From NCBI GenBank assembly GCA_035691485.1, contig DASSIZ010000003.1:1-64000 (forward strand): a DNA stretch of 64,000 nt, read 5' to 3'. Of this stretch, positions 6,423 to 15,034 are shown piece after piece; position 1 is the first letter of the stretch; each line of letters opens with the position of its first letter. The position numbers and the translations under genes were made by a program. The stretch comes from Terriglobales bacterium. Its GTDB lineage: Bacteria; Acidobacteriota; Terriglobia; Terriglobales; Acidobacteriaceae. The notes under the pieces were generated by a model. It ran no database searches. It saw nothing but the letters and a program-made list of their open reading frames with translations, and was not told the DNA's origin.

Positions 6423-9160
6423 GTGGAGGTGGATCCCGTCGCGCCGGCGGCAATGCCGAGGGCTGCGGGGGCGTGATCCATGACCATGCGGCGCAGGCGC
6501 GAGCGGCCATCCATGTCGATGTCCAAAACCTCGAAGGCGATTTCACGCGTAAGCAGGTGGCGCAAGAGAACGTGAGTACGGAGGCGAGACAAGCCAACCT
6601 GCCATTCCAGGACAGCCTCGCCGCCGCGGGGCAGGCGAGGGTCGGCGGAGATCAGGCCACCTCCCAGGCTGAGGCGCTGCACATCGATGGCGCACTTTCC
6701 CTTGGGAGTGATGGCGAGCGCGCTCCACGGCTTCAGTGGCTGCACGCGCGGATAGCGGCGTTGGCGGACCCAGTCGCTGTGGCTTGGAGCCAGCGCACCG
6801 ACCGCGAGTTCCTGCGGGCCGAAGCCGGCGCGGCCGCATAAAGACGGAAGACGGTCGGGATTGATGTTGACCAAGGCGCGGGCGGCCGTGAGCTGCATTT
6901 CGCGGGAGCGGCGCGACGCGAATAAACCACGAGAGGCCATGATTTCGTCGAGCAGCGTGGTGGCATCACTTATGCCAAGCCGGCCCAGTGCTTCAATGGC
7001 CTTGATGCGAATCAGCGGGCGATCTTTGGCCAAGCCTTCACCGGCGGCCAACTCCATCAGTTTGCCGGCGGCGGCAGACTCGCCGGAGAAGCCAATCTCA
7101 TCGAGCGTCTCGGGAAGCACCAGGGGATCGAGCTGCTGCAGGATTTCCAGCAGCAGGCGCCCGCGCTGCGGCGCTCCAGCGGCCGCCAGGGCACGCACAA
7201 CGGCATCCTGCTGCGGCCGGGAGAAGCTGCCGACACGGCCCGGCAATACCTCGTCCACCACCTCGGGCCGCAAACGGCTCAACAGGCCGGCCGTACCGGA
7301 GACTTCGCCGGCGTGGCCGGCGCGCAAGCCGCCGGTCAAACATTCCACAACACCCTTGCCGACTGATTCCGCCAACTCCACAACCCGGTTGGCCTGGCTG
7401 CGCAAGGTACATTGTCCAAACTGCAAGGCAAGCTCCTGCGCCGCCAATTGAGGAGTTCGCGCCAGCACCGAAACCAGGCCTTCGGGAATGACCGGGGCCT
7501 GGATGGCTTCGCTGATGAAACCGCGCAGACGATTGTCCATAGTTATGCGCGGCCGGACTTCCTGGGCGGTGCGGGGGCGATACTCATGCAAACGCTCCAG
7601 GGTGACCAGAGACTGAAAGACCGCGGGATAATCGCGCTGCTGAGCGGCTTCCTGGGTGAGACGCACGTAAGCGGCGCCGAGCAGGGTCTGCATCTCCAAC
7701 GCAGCTTCGGCGCAAACCCGCATTCCGACCTGGCGGACTGCTTCCACCAGCAGGCCGGGGGCGACCTTGCCGAACAGATCGGCCAACTCGTTGATGGCGA
7801 CAGCCGTCTTGCGGCGCGCTTCGAGTTCAGAATTTCCCAACTGGCGGAGGCAGTTTCGAAGGATCTCGTCGGCCACGGTCAGATCCCCGCGGGAGATCAG
7901 TTCCTCGATGTAGGCGCGGATGTTGCGCGCGGGAATACACCACATATCCGGCGAGAGCAGGACGCTTTTCTTGCCCTGCTCCGGGATGTTGGCCCAGAAC
8001 TTGCGATCCAGCAGGTCAGCGTAGGACTCGACGGCCATGCCGGCGCGCGTCATCTTGCTTTCGTGCGATTCGAGCACGGAGCGCAGCGACTGGATCTCCT
8101 TGCCCATGCGCTCCATCATGTCGTGCACGGCGTTCACCTTGACGTTGCCGCGCTCGAACTGTTGCATGGCAAATCGAATGGCCAGCCGTTCTGCCAGTTT
8201 TTTCAGAGTGTCGGTGCCCAGACCCTCGTCTTCCCCCTCGACGGGGAGCAACAGCATGACTTTGCGCAGCATGCGGCAGGCGTCCTTCTCCTGCGACAGT
8301 TCGCGCATAAGCGCGGACTCGGGATCGGCTTTGCCACGCAGCGAAGCCACCGTCGCCAGCAGGCGCAAGGTCTTGGTGACCGCCTCCTCCTGCAAAATTT
8401 CGCCGCCGCTGCCACCTGATCCGGAGCCGGCCCCCCCACCGGTGCCGCTTCCTGCTCCGCCCGTTCCGGTTCCACCGAAGACATTGCCAACGCCCGATCC
8501 AGCGCCGAATCCGCCACCGGTTCCGGTTCCTGCTGCGCCGGATCCGCCGGAACCTTCGCCATTCCCGCCAGCGTTTCCGCCGTCGCCGCCAGTGCCTTCG
8601 CCACTGCCGCCACCGGAGGAACCTTCGGCGGCCGCGATCAATTGCAGAAGTTTTTCCGGGTCCTGCAGCCAGGGAGCCAGATTGTCAGCGCGATCGGCCA
8701 AGGTTCGAGTGGCAAGTTGCTCGGCCAGGTCCTCAGAACCGGGGACAAACCGGACTTCGTTCACCCGAATGGCGCCGTGGTCGCCGAGAGCAGCCTTGAG
8801 TTGCTGGCCGACTTCGGAAGGCTTGCAACAGTGAAATGCGCGCAGCAACTGCTCCAGGTCGATGCGCTGAATGCCATAAGTAAAGTTGAGGCTGGCGATG
8901 TTGGCGGTGGTAAGCAGATTGGCGAAGCTGCGCTCAGAGTTTCCTTCCAAAGGGAGACCGTCGATCACCAACTTGCCGTCGGCGGCGCCCAGCAAAAGTC
9001 CGGTCTCAGGAGCGGCAGCGCGCTTTAATTCTTCCCACGCGATGTCGAACTGGTCTTGCGTGCGCTGGTGATCCATCCCGTACAACCGAACGTACTTGAG
9101 CAGGATGTTCAGGCTGCGGGCGAAGGCGCGAGCGGATTCGACTTGAGACAGCTCATGCAT
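6419..9160 (-). CDS. Large protein with glycine-rich linker and C-terminal PilZ domain
   Basis: A 913-aa protein with no signal peptide. Residues 1-180 are helical with a conserved-looking start (ESARAFARSLNILLKYVRLYG MDHQRT). Residues about 181-252 are almost only Gly, Ser, Thr and Ala, a flexible linker of roughly 70 residues. About 260-770 are helical, with HEAT-like parts late (IRIKAIEALGRLGISDATTL). About 785-890 is a PilZ domain: RQRRYPR supplies the arginines, and a later LSLGG corresponds to the (D/N)xSxxG motif. PilZ domains generally bind c-di-GMP; the first residue of that second motif is not conserved here, so binding is uncertain. The ATG at 9160 follows GGAGGG at 11 bases and is preferred to 9184. 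It is convergent with the HD gene. Function unknown; a scaffold for surface or motility control is a guess. Confidence 0.75.
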   Translation of the reverse strand: MHELSQVESARAFARSLNILLKYVRLYGMDHQRTQDQFDIAWEELKRAAAPETGLLLGAADGKLVIDGLPLEGNSERSFANLLTTANIASLNFTYGIQRIDLEQLLRAFHCCKPSEVGQQLKAALGDHGAIRVNEVRFVPGSEDLAEQLATRTLADRADNLAPWLQDPEKLLQLIAAAEGSSGGGSGEGTGGDGGNAGGNGEGSGGSGAAGTGTGGGFGAGSGVGNVFGGTGTGGAGSGTGGGAGSGSGGSGGEILQEEAVTKTLRLLATVASLRGKADPESALMRELSQEKDACRMLRKVMLLLPVEGEDEGLGTDTLKKLAERLAIRFAMQQFERGNVKVNAVHDMMERMGKEIQSLRSVLESHESKMTRAGMAVESYADLLDRKFWANIPEQGKKSVLLSPDMWCIPARNIRAYIEELISRGDLTVADEILRNCLRQLGNSELEARRKTAVAINELADLFGKVAPGLLVEAVRQVGMRVCAEAALEMQTLLGAAYVRLTQEAAQQRDYPAVFQSLVTLERLHEYRPRTAQEVRPRITMDNRLRGFISEAIQAPVIPEGLVSVLARTPQLAAQELALQFGQCTLRSQANRVVELAESVGKGVVECLTGGLRAGHAGEVSGTAGLLSRLRPEVVDEVLPGRVGSFSRPQQDAVVRALAAAGAPQRGRLLLEILQQLDPLVLPETLDEIGFSGESAAAGKLMELAAGEGLAKDRPLIRIKAIEALGRLGISDATTLLDEIMASRGLFASRRSREMQLTAARALVNINPDRLPSLCGRAGFGPQELAVGALAPSHSDWVRQRRYPRVQPLKPWSALAITPKGKCAIDVQRLSLGGGLISADPRLPRGGEAVLEWQVGLSRLRTHVLLRHLLTREIAFEVLDIDMDGRSRLRRMVMDHAPAALGIAAGATGSTST

Positions 9161-9351
9161 GGGTGTCAGTTCCCTCCGCCACACACAGGATCCAACTGAA
9201 GTGATGCACCGCGGTGGCCAAAGCGAAATGAATGTAAGCTATTGAAATCAATAACGGTTGCATGCGGGATGAGGTGGTCAAGGTGAGACTGGGATCCAGG
9301 TTTTCACAAACTGAGACGACCCTCACTGGGATTGGAGACGGTACGGCGCCG

Positions 9352-10941
9352 CTAGCGCAGCACACCGGCAATTTCGCCGCGTTGAAGGACACCGACGACG
9401 CGCGCGAAATCGGGGGCCAGACTGCGATCCTGGGTGAGCTTTGGCGAGGCAGAGCGTATGGCGGCGATCGCTTGCTGCGCTGGCTTGCTGGGCTGGAGCG
9501 GGGCAAGAAATTCCAGGGCCTGCGCGGCGGCGATGGCTTCAATGGCGAGCACGTTGAGCGTGTTGGCCACGATTTTCTTGAGCTTGATGGCGGCCGTCAT
9601 CCCCATGGAAACGTAATCTTCCTTGTTGCCGGAGGTGGTGATGGAATCCACCGACGCTGGATGAGCCAGCACCTTGTTCTCGCTGACCAAGGCCGCGGCG
9701 GTGACCTGCGCCATCATGAAACCGGAGTTGAGGCCGGCGCCATTGGCAAGAAACGGGGCCAAGCCCTCATTGAGTGAGGGATTGACCAGGCGCTCGATGC
9801 GGCGCTCGGAAATTCCGGCCAGCGCGCTGAGGGCGATAGCGAGGAAATCGAGGGCGAAGGCGACAGGCTCGCCATGAAAATTGCCACCGGAGATGATGTC
9901 GCCATGCGCTTCTTCGGTCTGCGGCGCCCCGACGCGCCTGGGCGCGACAAAGACCAGCGGATTGTCCACCGCGGAGTTCATTTCGATTTCGAGAACCTGG
10001 GCGCAGTAATTGAGGGCGTCGCGCACGGCGCCGTGGACCTGCGGCATGCAGCGGAGCGAATAGGCGTCCTGCACGCGTCCGCATTCACGATGGGACTCGC
10101 GAATGGCGCTGCCTTCCAGCATGTGCCGGAGATTGGCAGCGCTGGTGATCTGGCCGGTGTGCGGGCGAACGTGCTGGATGCGCTCGTCAAAGGCGACATC
10201 GGTTCCGCGGAGCGCGTCGGCGGTCATGGCGCCGATGACGTCGGCGGAATCGACCATTTGTCGGGCGGCAAGCAGCGCCAGCGCACCCACGGACACCATG
10301 GCCTGGGTGCCGTTGATGAGAGAAATGGCCTCCTTGGCTTCCAGCTTCAGGGGCCTGATGTCGGCGCGCTTGAGGGCTTCTCTTGCCGAATAACGGCGGA
10401 CGCGAACATCGCCGGCGCGGCGGGGGGGCTTGGCTTTGGGGTCGGAATGCAACGCCTCGCCTTCGCCGATGAGCACGAGCGCAAGATGGGCGAGCGGCGC
10501 CAAATCTCCACTGGCGCCGACGCTGCCCTGGGAGGGCACCAGGGGATGCACGCCGCGATTGAGCATCTCGCAGAGCATGTCAATCACCTCGGTGCGAACC
10601 CCGGAATATCCCTTGGCCAGGGAGTTGGCGCGGAGCAGCATCATGGCGCGCACTTCTGCTTCGCTGAGCGGTTCGCCTACGCCGACGGCATGGGAACGCA
10701 GCAGGTTGACCTGCAATTCGCGAATCTGGTCGGGAGCGATACGCACATCGGAAAGCTTGCCGACGCCGGTAGTGACCGCGTAGGCGACCTGGTTGCTTTC
10801 GACCACGTCTTCGACCACCGCGCGCGCGGCCTGCACGCGGATGCGGGCGTCGGGGTCGAGCAGCACGGGACGGCGCTCGTATACCGCCTCGCGCAGATCA
10901 TCAAGCGCGAGATCGGAGCCGTTGATGTGAAGAGCGCGCAT
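9352..10941 (-). CDS. hutH: Histidine ammonia-lyase family protein
   Basis: MIO-dependent aromatic amino acid lyase, 529 aa. The Ala-Ser-Gly triad that cyclises to the MIO cofactor is at residues 143-145 (GSVGASGDLAPLAHL). The catalytic Tyr loop YAVTTGVGKLSD is at about 54-65, and LRSHAVGVG (His84) favours histidine or tyrosine over phenylalanine as substrate. The second half has NGTQAMVSVGAL, VDNPLVF and QVTAAALVSENK, all typical of HAL. It would convert L-histidine to urocanate and ammonia. hutU, hutI and hutG are not in this window, so the assignment as HutH rather than a tyrosine lyase or aminomutase is by family. The start at 10941 is preferred; upstream in-frame codons are repeat-derived (LLPTTNYRLLTTT). 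Confidence 0.85.
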   Translation of the reverse strand: MRALHINGSDLALDDLREAVYERRPVLLDPDARIRVQAARAVVEDVVESNQVAYAVTTGVGKLSDVRIAPDQIRELQVNLLRSHAVGVGEPLSEAEVRAMMLLRANSLAKGYSGVRTEVIDMLCEMLNRGVHPLVPSQGSVGASGDLAPLAHLALVLIGEGEALHSDPKAKPPRRAGDVRVRRYSAREALKRADIRPLKLEAKEAISLINGTQAMVSVGALALLAARQMVDSADVIGAMTADALRGTDVAFDERIQHVRPHTGQITSAANLRHMLEGSAIRESHRECGRVQDAYSLRCMPQVHGAVRDALNYCAQVLEIEMNSAVDNPLVFVAPRRVGAPQTEEAHGDIISGGNFHGEPVAFALDFLAIALSALAGISERRIERLVNPSLNEGLAPFLANGAGLNSGFMMAQVTAAALVSENKVLAHPASVDSITTSGNKEDYVSMGMTAAIKLKKIVANTLNVLAIEAIAAAQALEFLAPLQPSKPAQQAIAAIRSASPKLTQDRSLAPDFARVVGVLQRGEIAGVLR

Positions 10942-10943
10942 GG

Positions 10944-10987
10944 TAGTAGTCAGGAGCCGGTAGTTTGTAGTTGGCAAAAGCAACTAC
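10944..10987. repeat. Short GTAGT-type repeat upstream of hutH
   Basis: Units like GTAGT, CCGGTAGTTTGTAGTTG end in a small hairpin (GTAGTTG / CAACTAC). If translated on the minus strand it reads LLPTTNYRLL, the kind of repeat-derived peptide that inflates gene starts. One member of the simple-motif repeats seen at many borders in this window. Confidence 0.55.
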
Positions 10988-11021
10988 ACTCCGCGTTGTC
11001 GTAATCTCGAGTGCGCATTGG

Positions 11022-11432
11022 CTAAGAGGTCACCGCCTGTTTGAAAACCTCCAAGTACTTCTCCGGCAGCGGGCGCTTGTTCAACTCCGCATCGGTGACA
11101 ATGTGCGTGGTTTCGCCTTCCGCCAGTAGCGTGCCGTCCCGCTCGCGGACCGCCTCGTAAGCAAAATGAATCAGCGATTCGCGCACGTTCTTCAGGCGCG
11201 TGCGAACCGTGATTTCATCATCGTACCGCGCCGGAGCGCGAAAGCGGCAACGGGCATCGACCACGGCGATAAAGCACTTCTCCTGGAGTTCCATCTCCTT
11301 GTAGGTGAAGCCGAGTTGGCGAAGCAATTCCACGCGACCGACCTCGAACCAGATGAAATAATTGGAGTGATAGACGACGCCCATCTGGTCGGTTTCGGCG
11401 TAACGGACGCGGATTGTGGTGATGTTGGTCAT
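11022..11432 (-). CDS. Acyl-CoA thioesterase, YbgC/4HBT family
   Basis: A 136-aa hotdog-fold thioesterase. The family motif RYAETDQMGVVYHSNYFIWF contains the catalytic Asp, and EVGRVELLRQLGF follows. The length is standard. It hydrolyses acyl-CoA thioesters, with substrate range not predictable from sequence. It lies between hutH and the enoyl-CoA hydratase on the same strand, about 80 and 100 bases from its neighbours, and may serve CoA recycling in this catabolic block. Confidence 0.9.
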   Translation of the reverse strand: MTNITTIRVRYAETDQMGVVYHSNYFIWFEVGRVELLRQLGFTYKEMELQEKCFIAVVDARCRFRAPARYDDEITVRTRLKNVRESLIHFAYEAVRERDGTLLAEGETTHIVTDAELNKRPLPEKYLEVFKQAVTS

Positions 11433-11448
11433 TGGTTGCGAGATCGAG

Positions 11449-11542
11449 AACTTGAAGTTGGAAATTTGAAAATGTGAAGCGTGCAGTTGTGCCCGAGGCG
11501 TTCTGCCCTAATTTCCAATTTTCAAATTTCCAATTTCAAGTT
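11449..11542. repeat. Inverted-arm element between thioesterase and enoyl-CoA hydratase genes
   Basis: The left arm 11449-11473 and right arm 11518-11542 are 25-base inverted copies with one mismatch (arm begins AACTTGAARTTGGAAATTTG). The whole element spans 94 bases and is AT-rich, unlike the surrounding genes. The right arm includes the stop codon of the enoyl-CoA hydratase gene. Confidence 0.9.
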
Positions 11543-12315
11543 GTCCACCTCGGTTTTCGCTTCTCCAGGAACGCGGTCACGCCTTCGCGGAAATCGGGCG
11601 TGGTGCGGATGAGGGCATTGTCCTCGATGGCCTGCGCCATCTGCTCGTCGAGGGCGCGCTGGAGAAATCCGTTGACCAGCTTCTTGGTCAGGCGCACCGA
11701 CGATGGGGAAAGCTCGAGCAACTGCGCGGCCAGTTCGCGCGCGCGCGCCATCAAACGCTCCGGCTCGACAACTTCATTCACCAGCCCATAGCGATGAGCC
11801 TCGGCGGCGTCGAACAGGCGGCCGGTCATCAGCAGGTCGCGGGCGATCTTGTGTCCGACTTGCCAGACGAGGATAGAAGACACCAGCGCCGGAATGAATC
11901 CGATCTTTACTTCCGTGTAGCCGAACTTTGCTTCCGGCACGGCGAAGGTGAAATCGCACATGGTGGCAATGCCAGTGCCGCCGGCGATGGCGGCACCGTT
12001 CACGGCGGCGATGGTAGGGAGGGGGAACTCGTAGATGCGGCGAAAGATTTGCGCCATGCGAGCCGAGTCTATCCGGTTCTCCTCGTGCGTCTTGCCGAGC
12101 AGCGACTTAAGTTCTTCGAGGTCCAAGCCGGCGCAAAAAGCCTTTCCCGAGCCGGTGAGGATCAGCACCTGCGCACGCGAATGTTCCACTTCATCGAGCG
12201 CCGCCATGAGCTCGGAGAGGAGCTCGAAGCTGATGGCGTTGCGTTTGTCGGGACGATTGAGGGTGATGAGCGCGACCAGGTCTTCGTAAGCGAGCGTAAG
12301 AGTGTTGTAGGGCAT
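11536..12315 (-). CDS. Enoyl-CoA hydratase/isomerase family protein
   Basis: Crotonase-fold enzyme of 259 aa. It shows VALITLNRPDKRNAIS near the N-terminus, LTGSGKAFCAGLDLEEL (first oxyanion-hole strand), and AAVNGAAIAGGTGIATMCDF with the second oxyanion Gly. KFGYTEVKIGFIPALVSS follows, where one catalytic Glu normally lies (EVKIG). Given its neighbours (HMG-CoA lyase and an MCC-like carboxyltransferase), methylglutaconyl-CoA hydratase in leucine breakdown is the likeliest role. The start at 12315 (MPYNTL) is chosen because upstream codons read through a repeat. The last two Thr and the stop are repeat-derived. Confidence 0.9.
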   Translation of the reverse strand: MPYNTLTLAYEDLVALITLNRPDKRNAISFELLSELMAALDEVEHSRAQVLILTGSGKAFCAGLDLEELKSLLGKTHEENRIDSARMAQIFRRIYEFPLPTIAAVNGAAIAGGTGIATMCDFTFAVPEAKFGYTEVKIGFIPALVSSILVWQVGHKIARDLLMTGRLFDAAEAHRYGLVNEVVEPERLMARARELAAQLLELSPSSVRLTKKLVNGFLQRALDEQMAQAIEDNALIRTTPDFREGVTAFLEKRKPRWTT

Positions 12316-12326
12316 GCAAAAGCCAA

Positions 12327-12400
12327 CCGCGGATTTTCGCGGATTTGCGCGGATAAAACAAATCAAATAGGAAAATCCGCGAAGATCCGACCGATCCGCG
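12327..12400. repeat. Inverted-arm element with CGCGGAT motifs
   Basis: The left part has three tandem CGCGGAT units (12327-12354) and the right part (12372-12400) has the inverted equivalents (ATCCGCG). They can fold back on each other across an AT-rich middle. It sits just before the enoyl-CoA hydratase start and two bases after the 3' end of the HMG-CoA lyase gene. Confidence 0.75.
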
Positions 12401-12401
12401 A

Positions 12402-13265
12402 TCAAGTTTTGTATTTCTGCGCGATGTCGGCGTTGATGCGGATGACGTTGTCGAGCGGCTTGCGGATGGGCACGACCGCGCCGCGCCGGCCGAGAGCTTC
12501 GATCACCGCCTCGGTCGGAATATTGCCAACCAGTTCGTCCTGCGCGAACGGACAGCCGCCCAGGCCGCCGATCGCGGAATCAAAGCGGCGAATGCCGGCG
12601 TCGTAGGCGGCGAGAACCTTGTCCGCGGCTTCCGCGGGACGGCTGTGCAAGTGGACGCCGATGTCGAGATAGTCATACTGAGCAAGAACGGCGGTGACGA
12701 GCGAACGAATGTGGTCCGCCGCAGCGAGGCCGACCGTATCGGCGAGAGAAACGGAACGTGTGCCGGTCTTTTCGATCAGGTCCACGGCTTCGAGCACTTC
12801 GTCGGCGCTCCAGGGATCATTGTAGGGATTGCCGAATGCCATGGAGATGTACACGACCATGTCGAGGCCGGCGTTGTCAGCCTTTTCCTTGATCTTCTCC
12901 AGCGTGTCGTAGGCGTCTTCCAGCGTCTGGTTCTGGTTTTTCAGCAGGAAGGTGGGAGAGATGGAATAGGGGAAGCCGAGGGTGTGGACGGCCTGGGTGG
13001 CAACGGCGCGCTCGGCGCCTTTTTCGTTGACCACGATGCCGATGATCTCGACGTCGTCGGGAGGATCAATCTGCTTCAGGACCTCTTCCGAATCGGCCAT
13101 CTGCGGCACGGCCTTGGTGGAGACGAAGCTCACCGCGTCGATGTGCTTGAACCCGGCGCCGATCAGGGCGCGCAGGTAGGCGGCTTTGACCTCCGAGGGG
13201 ACCTGGCCCTTGAGGCCTTGCCAGGCGTCGCGGGGACATTCGATTAATTTTGGGCTGTCGGCCAT
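12402..13265 (-). CDS. Hydroxymethylglutaryl-CoA lyase
   Basis: TIM-barrel lyase of the DRE-TIM group, 287 aa. It cleaves HMG-CoA to acetoacetate and acetyl-CoA, the last step of leucine degradation. The C-terminal signature GGLGGCPFAQDELVGNIPTE carries the catalytic Cys. VHLHSRPAEA gives the metal-binding histidines, and AVSFVSTKAVPQMADSEEVL is typical of the family. The usual N-terminal DGxQ segment is degenerate here (IECPRDAWQGLKGQVPSEVK, with DAWQ where DGLQ is usual). The ATG at 13265 lies inside a GCCGATAGCCGATGGCC repeat arm and has no Shine-Dalgarno. It is 10 bases downstream of the carboxyltransferase gene, so probably the same operon. Confidence 0.88.
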   Translation of the reverse strand: MADSPKLIECPRDAWQGLKGQVPSEVKAAYLRALIGAGFKHIDAVSFVSTKAVPQMADSEEVLKQIDPPDDVEIIGIVVNEKGAERAVATQAVHTLGFPYSISPTFLLKNQNQTLEDAYDTLEKIKEKADNAGLDMVVYISMAFGNPYNDPWSADEVLEAVDLIEKTGTRSVSLADTVGLAAADHIRSLVTAVLAQYDYLDIGVHLHSRPAEAADKVLAAYDAGIRRFDSAIGGLGGCPFAQDELVGNIPTEAVIEALGRRGAVVPIRKPLDNVIRINADIAQKYKT

Positions 13266-13275
13266 CGGCTATCAG

Positions 13276-14973
13276 CTATGTTTGCAGCACTCCCACCTTG
13301 AACTCAGGCACGTCTGGATTGAGGGCGGCGGCTTCCAGGGCGCGAGTGATGGCTTCGCGGGTGTCGAGGGGATCGATGATCTTGTCGATCCATAGGCGGG
13401 CGGCGCCGTAGCGAGGATCGGTCTGCTCGTCGTAGGTCTTCTTCACCGAGTCGTACAACTCTTTCTTCTCTTCGTCGCTAAGCTTTTTGCCGCCGCGTTC
13501 TAATTGCCGAATCTTGATTTCCAGCAGCGTGCCCGCGGCCGATTCTCCTGCCATCACGGCATAGCGCGCGGTGGGCCACGCGAAGAGGAAGCGCGGATCG
13601 TAGGCCTTGCCGCACATTGCATAATGCCCGGCGCCGAAGGAGCCGCCGACAATCACGGCGATCTTGGGGACGACGGAGTTGGAGACTGCATTCACCATCT
13701 TGGCGCCGGCCTTGATGATGCCGCTCCACTCCGCATCGCGTCCGACCATGAAGCCGTTGACGTCGTGCAGGAAGACGAGCGGCACCAGATTCTGGTTGCA
13801 GTCCATGATGAAACGCGCTGCTTTCTCCGCCGACTCGGTGTAGATGACGCCGCCGAACTCGATGCGCTTGTGGCCGGATTCGTCGGTCTGCTGCTGGTGC
13901 TGCTTCTGGTTGGCGACGATGCCGACGGCAAAGCCTCCGATGCGCGCATAGCCGCAGATGACGGTCTTGCCGTACTCGGCCTTGTACTCGTCGAAGCGGC
14001 TGCCGTCCACGATGCGGGCGATGATCTCCTTCATGTCGTAAGGGCGGGCGGGATCGGACTCGTAGATTCCGTAAAGCTCCTCGGCGGCGTAGAGCGGCGC
14101 CTCCGGTTTCTTGCGATCGTAGGGCGAGAGCCGGCGGTAGCCCATCTTTTCCACCAGCGAACGGATGCGCGCGAGGCAGGCTTCATCGTTGGGCTCGTGG
14201 TAATCGATGGTGCCGCTGATGGCGGAATGCATGGCAGCGCCGCCCAGTTCTTCCGCGGAATACTTCTGCCCGATCGCGGCCTGCACGAGCGCGGGGCCGG
14301 CGAGGAACAGGCCGCTGCCGTCGGTCATCAGGACGTTGTCACACATCACCGGCAGATAGCCGCCGCCGGCAACGCACATGCCCATGATGGCAGCAATCTG
14401 TGGGATGCCCATGGCAGTCATGACGGCGTTGTTGCGGAAGACGCGGCCGAAGTCGTCGGTGTCGGGAAAGACGTCTTCCTGCAAAGGCAGGAACACGCCG
14501 GCGGAATCGACCAGGTAGATAGTCGGGATGCGGTTGTCAATGGCGATATTCTGGGCGCGGATGACTTTCTTGGAAGTCATCGGGAAGAAGGCACCCGCTT
14601 TGACCGTGGCATCATTGACGATCAGCATCATGAGGCGGCTGTGAATGCGTCCGAGGCCGGTGATGACACCGGCGGCCGGCGCGCCGCCCCAGTCTTCGTA
14701 CATGCCGAAGGCGGCGTAATTGCCGAGCTCAAAGAACTCGCCTCCGGCATCGAGCAGCATGGCAATCCGTTCACGGGCGGTGAGGCGTCCCTTGCTGTGC
14801 TGTGACTCGATGGCCTTGGCGCCGCCGCCTTCGCGAATTTTTTCTTCCTCGTTGTGGATGCCGGTGACCAAGCCCGCCATGGCGCGCATGTTCTTTTCAA
14901 AGCGCGCCGAAGTCGCGTCCACGCGGGACTCGATGACGTTGTTCACAGCCGAAGAGACTGTACGGTCTGCCAT
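13276..14973 (-). CDS. Acyl-CoA carboxylase beta (carboxyltransferase) subunit, methylcrotonyl-CoA type
   Basis: A 565-aa carboxyltransferase of the biotin-dependent acyl-CoA carboxylases. It moves the carboxyl group from biotin to an acyl-CoA. It shows SKGRLTARERIAMLLDAGG near the N-terminus, MCVAGGGYLPVMCD and YAEELGGA-like KYSAEELGGAAMHS in the middle, and NVSFG-type VVPKIAVIVGGSFGAGHYAM plus FAWPTARYAVMAGESAAGTL at the C-terminus. The pattern is closest to methylcrotonyl-CoA carboxylase beta. With HMG-CoA lyase and the hydratase downstream, a leucine pathway role is likely. The biotin-carrying alpha subunit is not in this window, and geranyl-CoA carboxylase remains possible. Confidence 0.88.
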   Translation of the reverse strand: MADRTVSSAVNNVIESRVDATSARFEKNMRAMAGLVTGIHNEEEKIREGGGAKAIESQHSKGRLTARERIAMLLDAGGEFFELGNYAAFGMYEDWGGAPAAGVITGLGRIHSRLMMLIVNDATVKAGAFFPMTSKKVIRAQNIAIDNRIPTIYLVDSAGVFLPLQEDVFPDTDDFGRVFRNNAVMTAMGIPQIAAIMGMCVAGGGYLPVMCDNVLMTDGSGLFLAGPALVQAAIGQKYSAEELGGAAMHSAISGTIDYHEPNDEACLARIRSLVEKMGYRRLSPYDRKKPEAPLYAAEELYGIYESDPARPYDMKEIIARIVDGSRFDEYKAEYGKTVICGYARIGGFAVGIVANQKQHQQQTDESGHKRIEFGGVIYTESAEKAARFIMDCNQNLVPLVFLHDVNGFMVGRDAEWSGIIKAGAKMVNAVSNSVVPKIAVIVGGSFGAGHYAMCGKAYDPRFLFAWPTARYAVMAGESAAGTLLEIKIRQLERGGKKLSDEEKKELYDSVKKTYDEQTDPRYGAARLWIDKIIDPLDTREAITRALEAAALNPDVPEFKVGVLQT

Positions 14974-15034
14974 GCGTGAGGTTCACCCAAACTGGTTACG
15001 GTACATCACGAACGGCGCAACGCTCAAGGCGAAG

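Noticed and set aside
9352-10941. Phenylalanine or tyrosine ammonia-lyase
   Set aside because: His84 in the SHAVGVG loop and overall motifs favour histidine. Tyrosine lyase cannot be fully excluded without assay.
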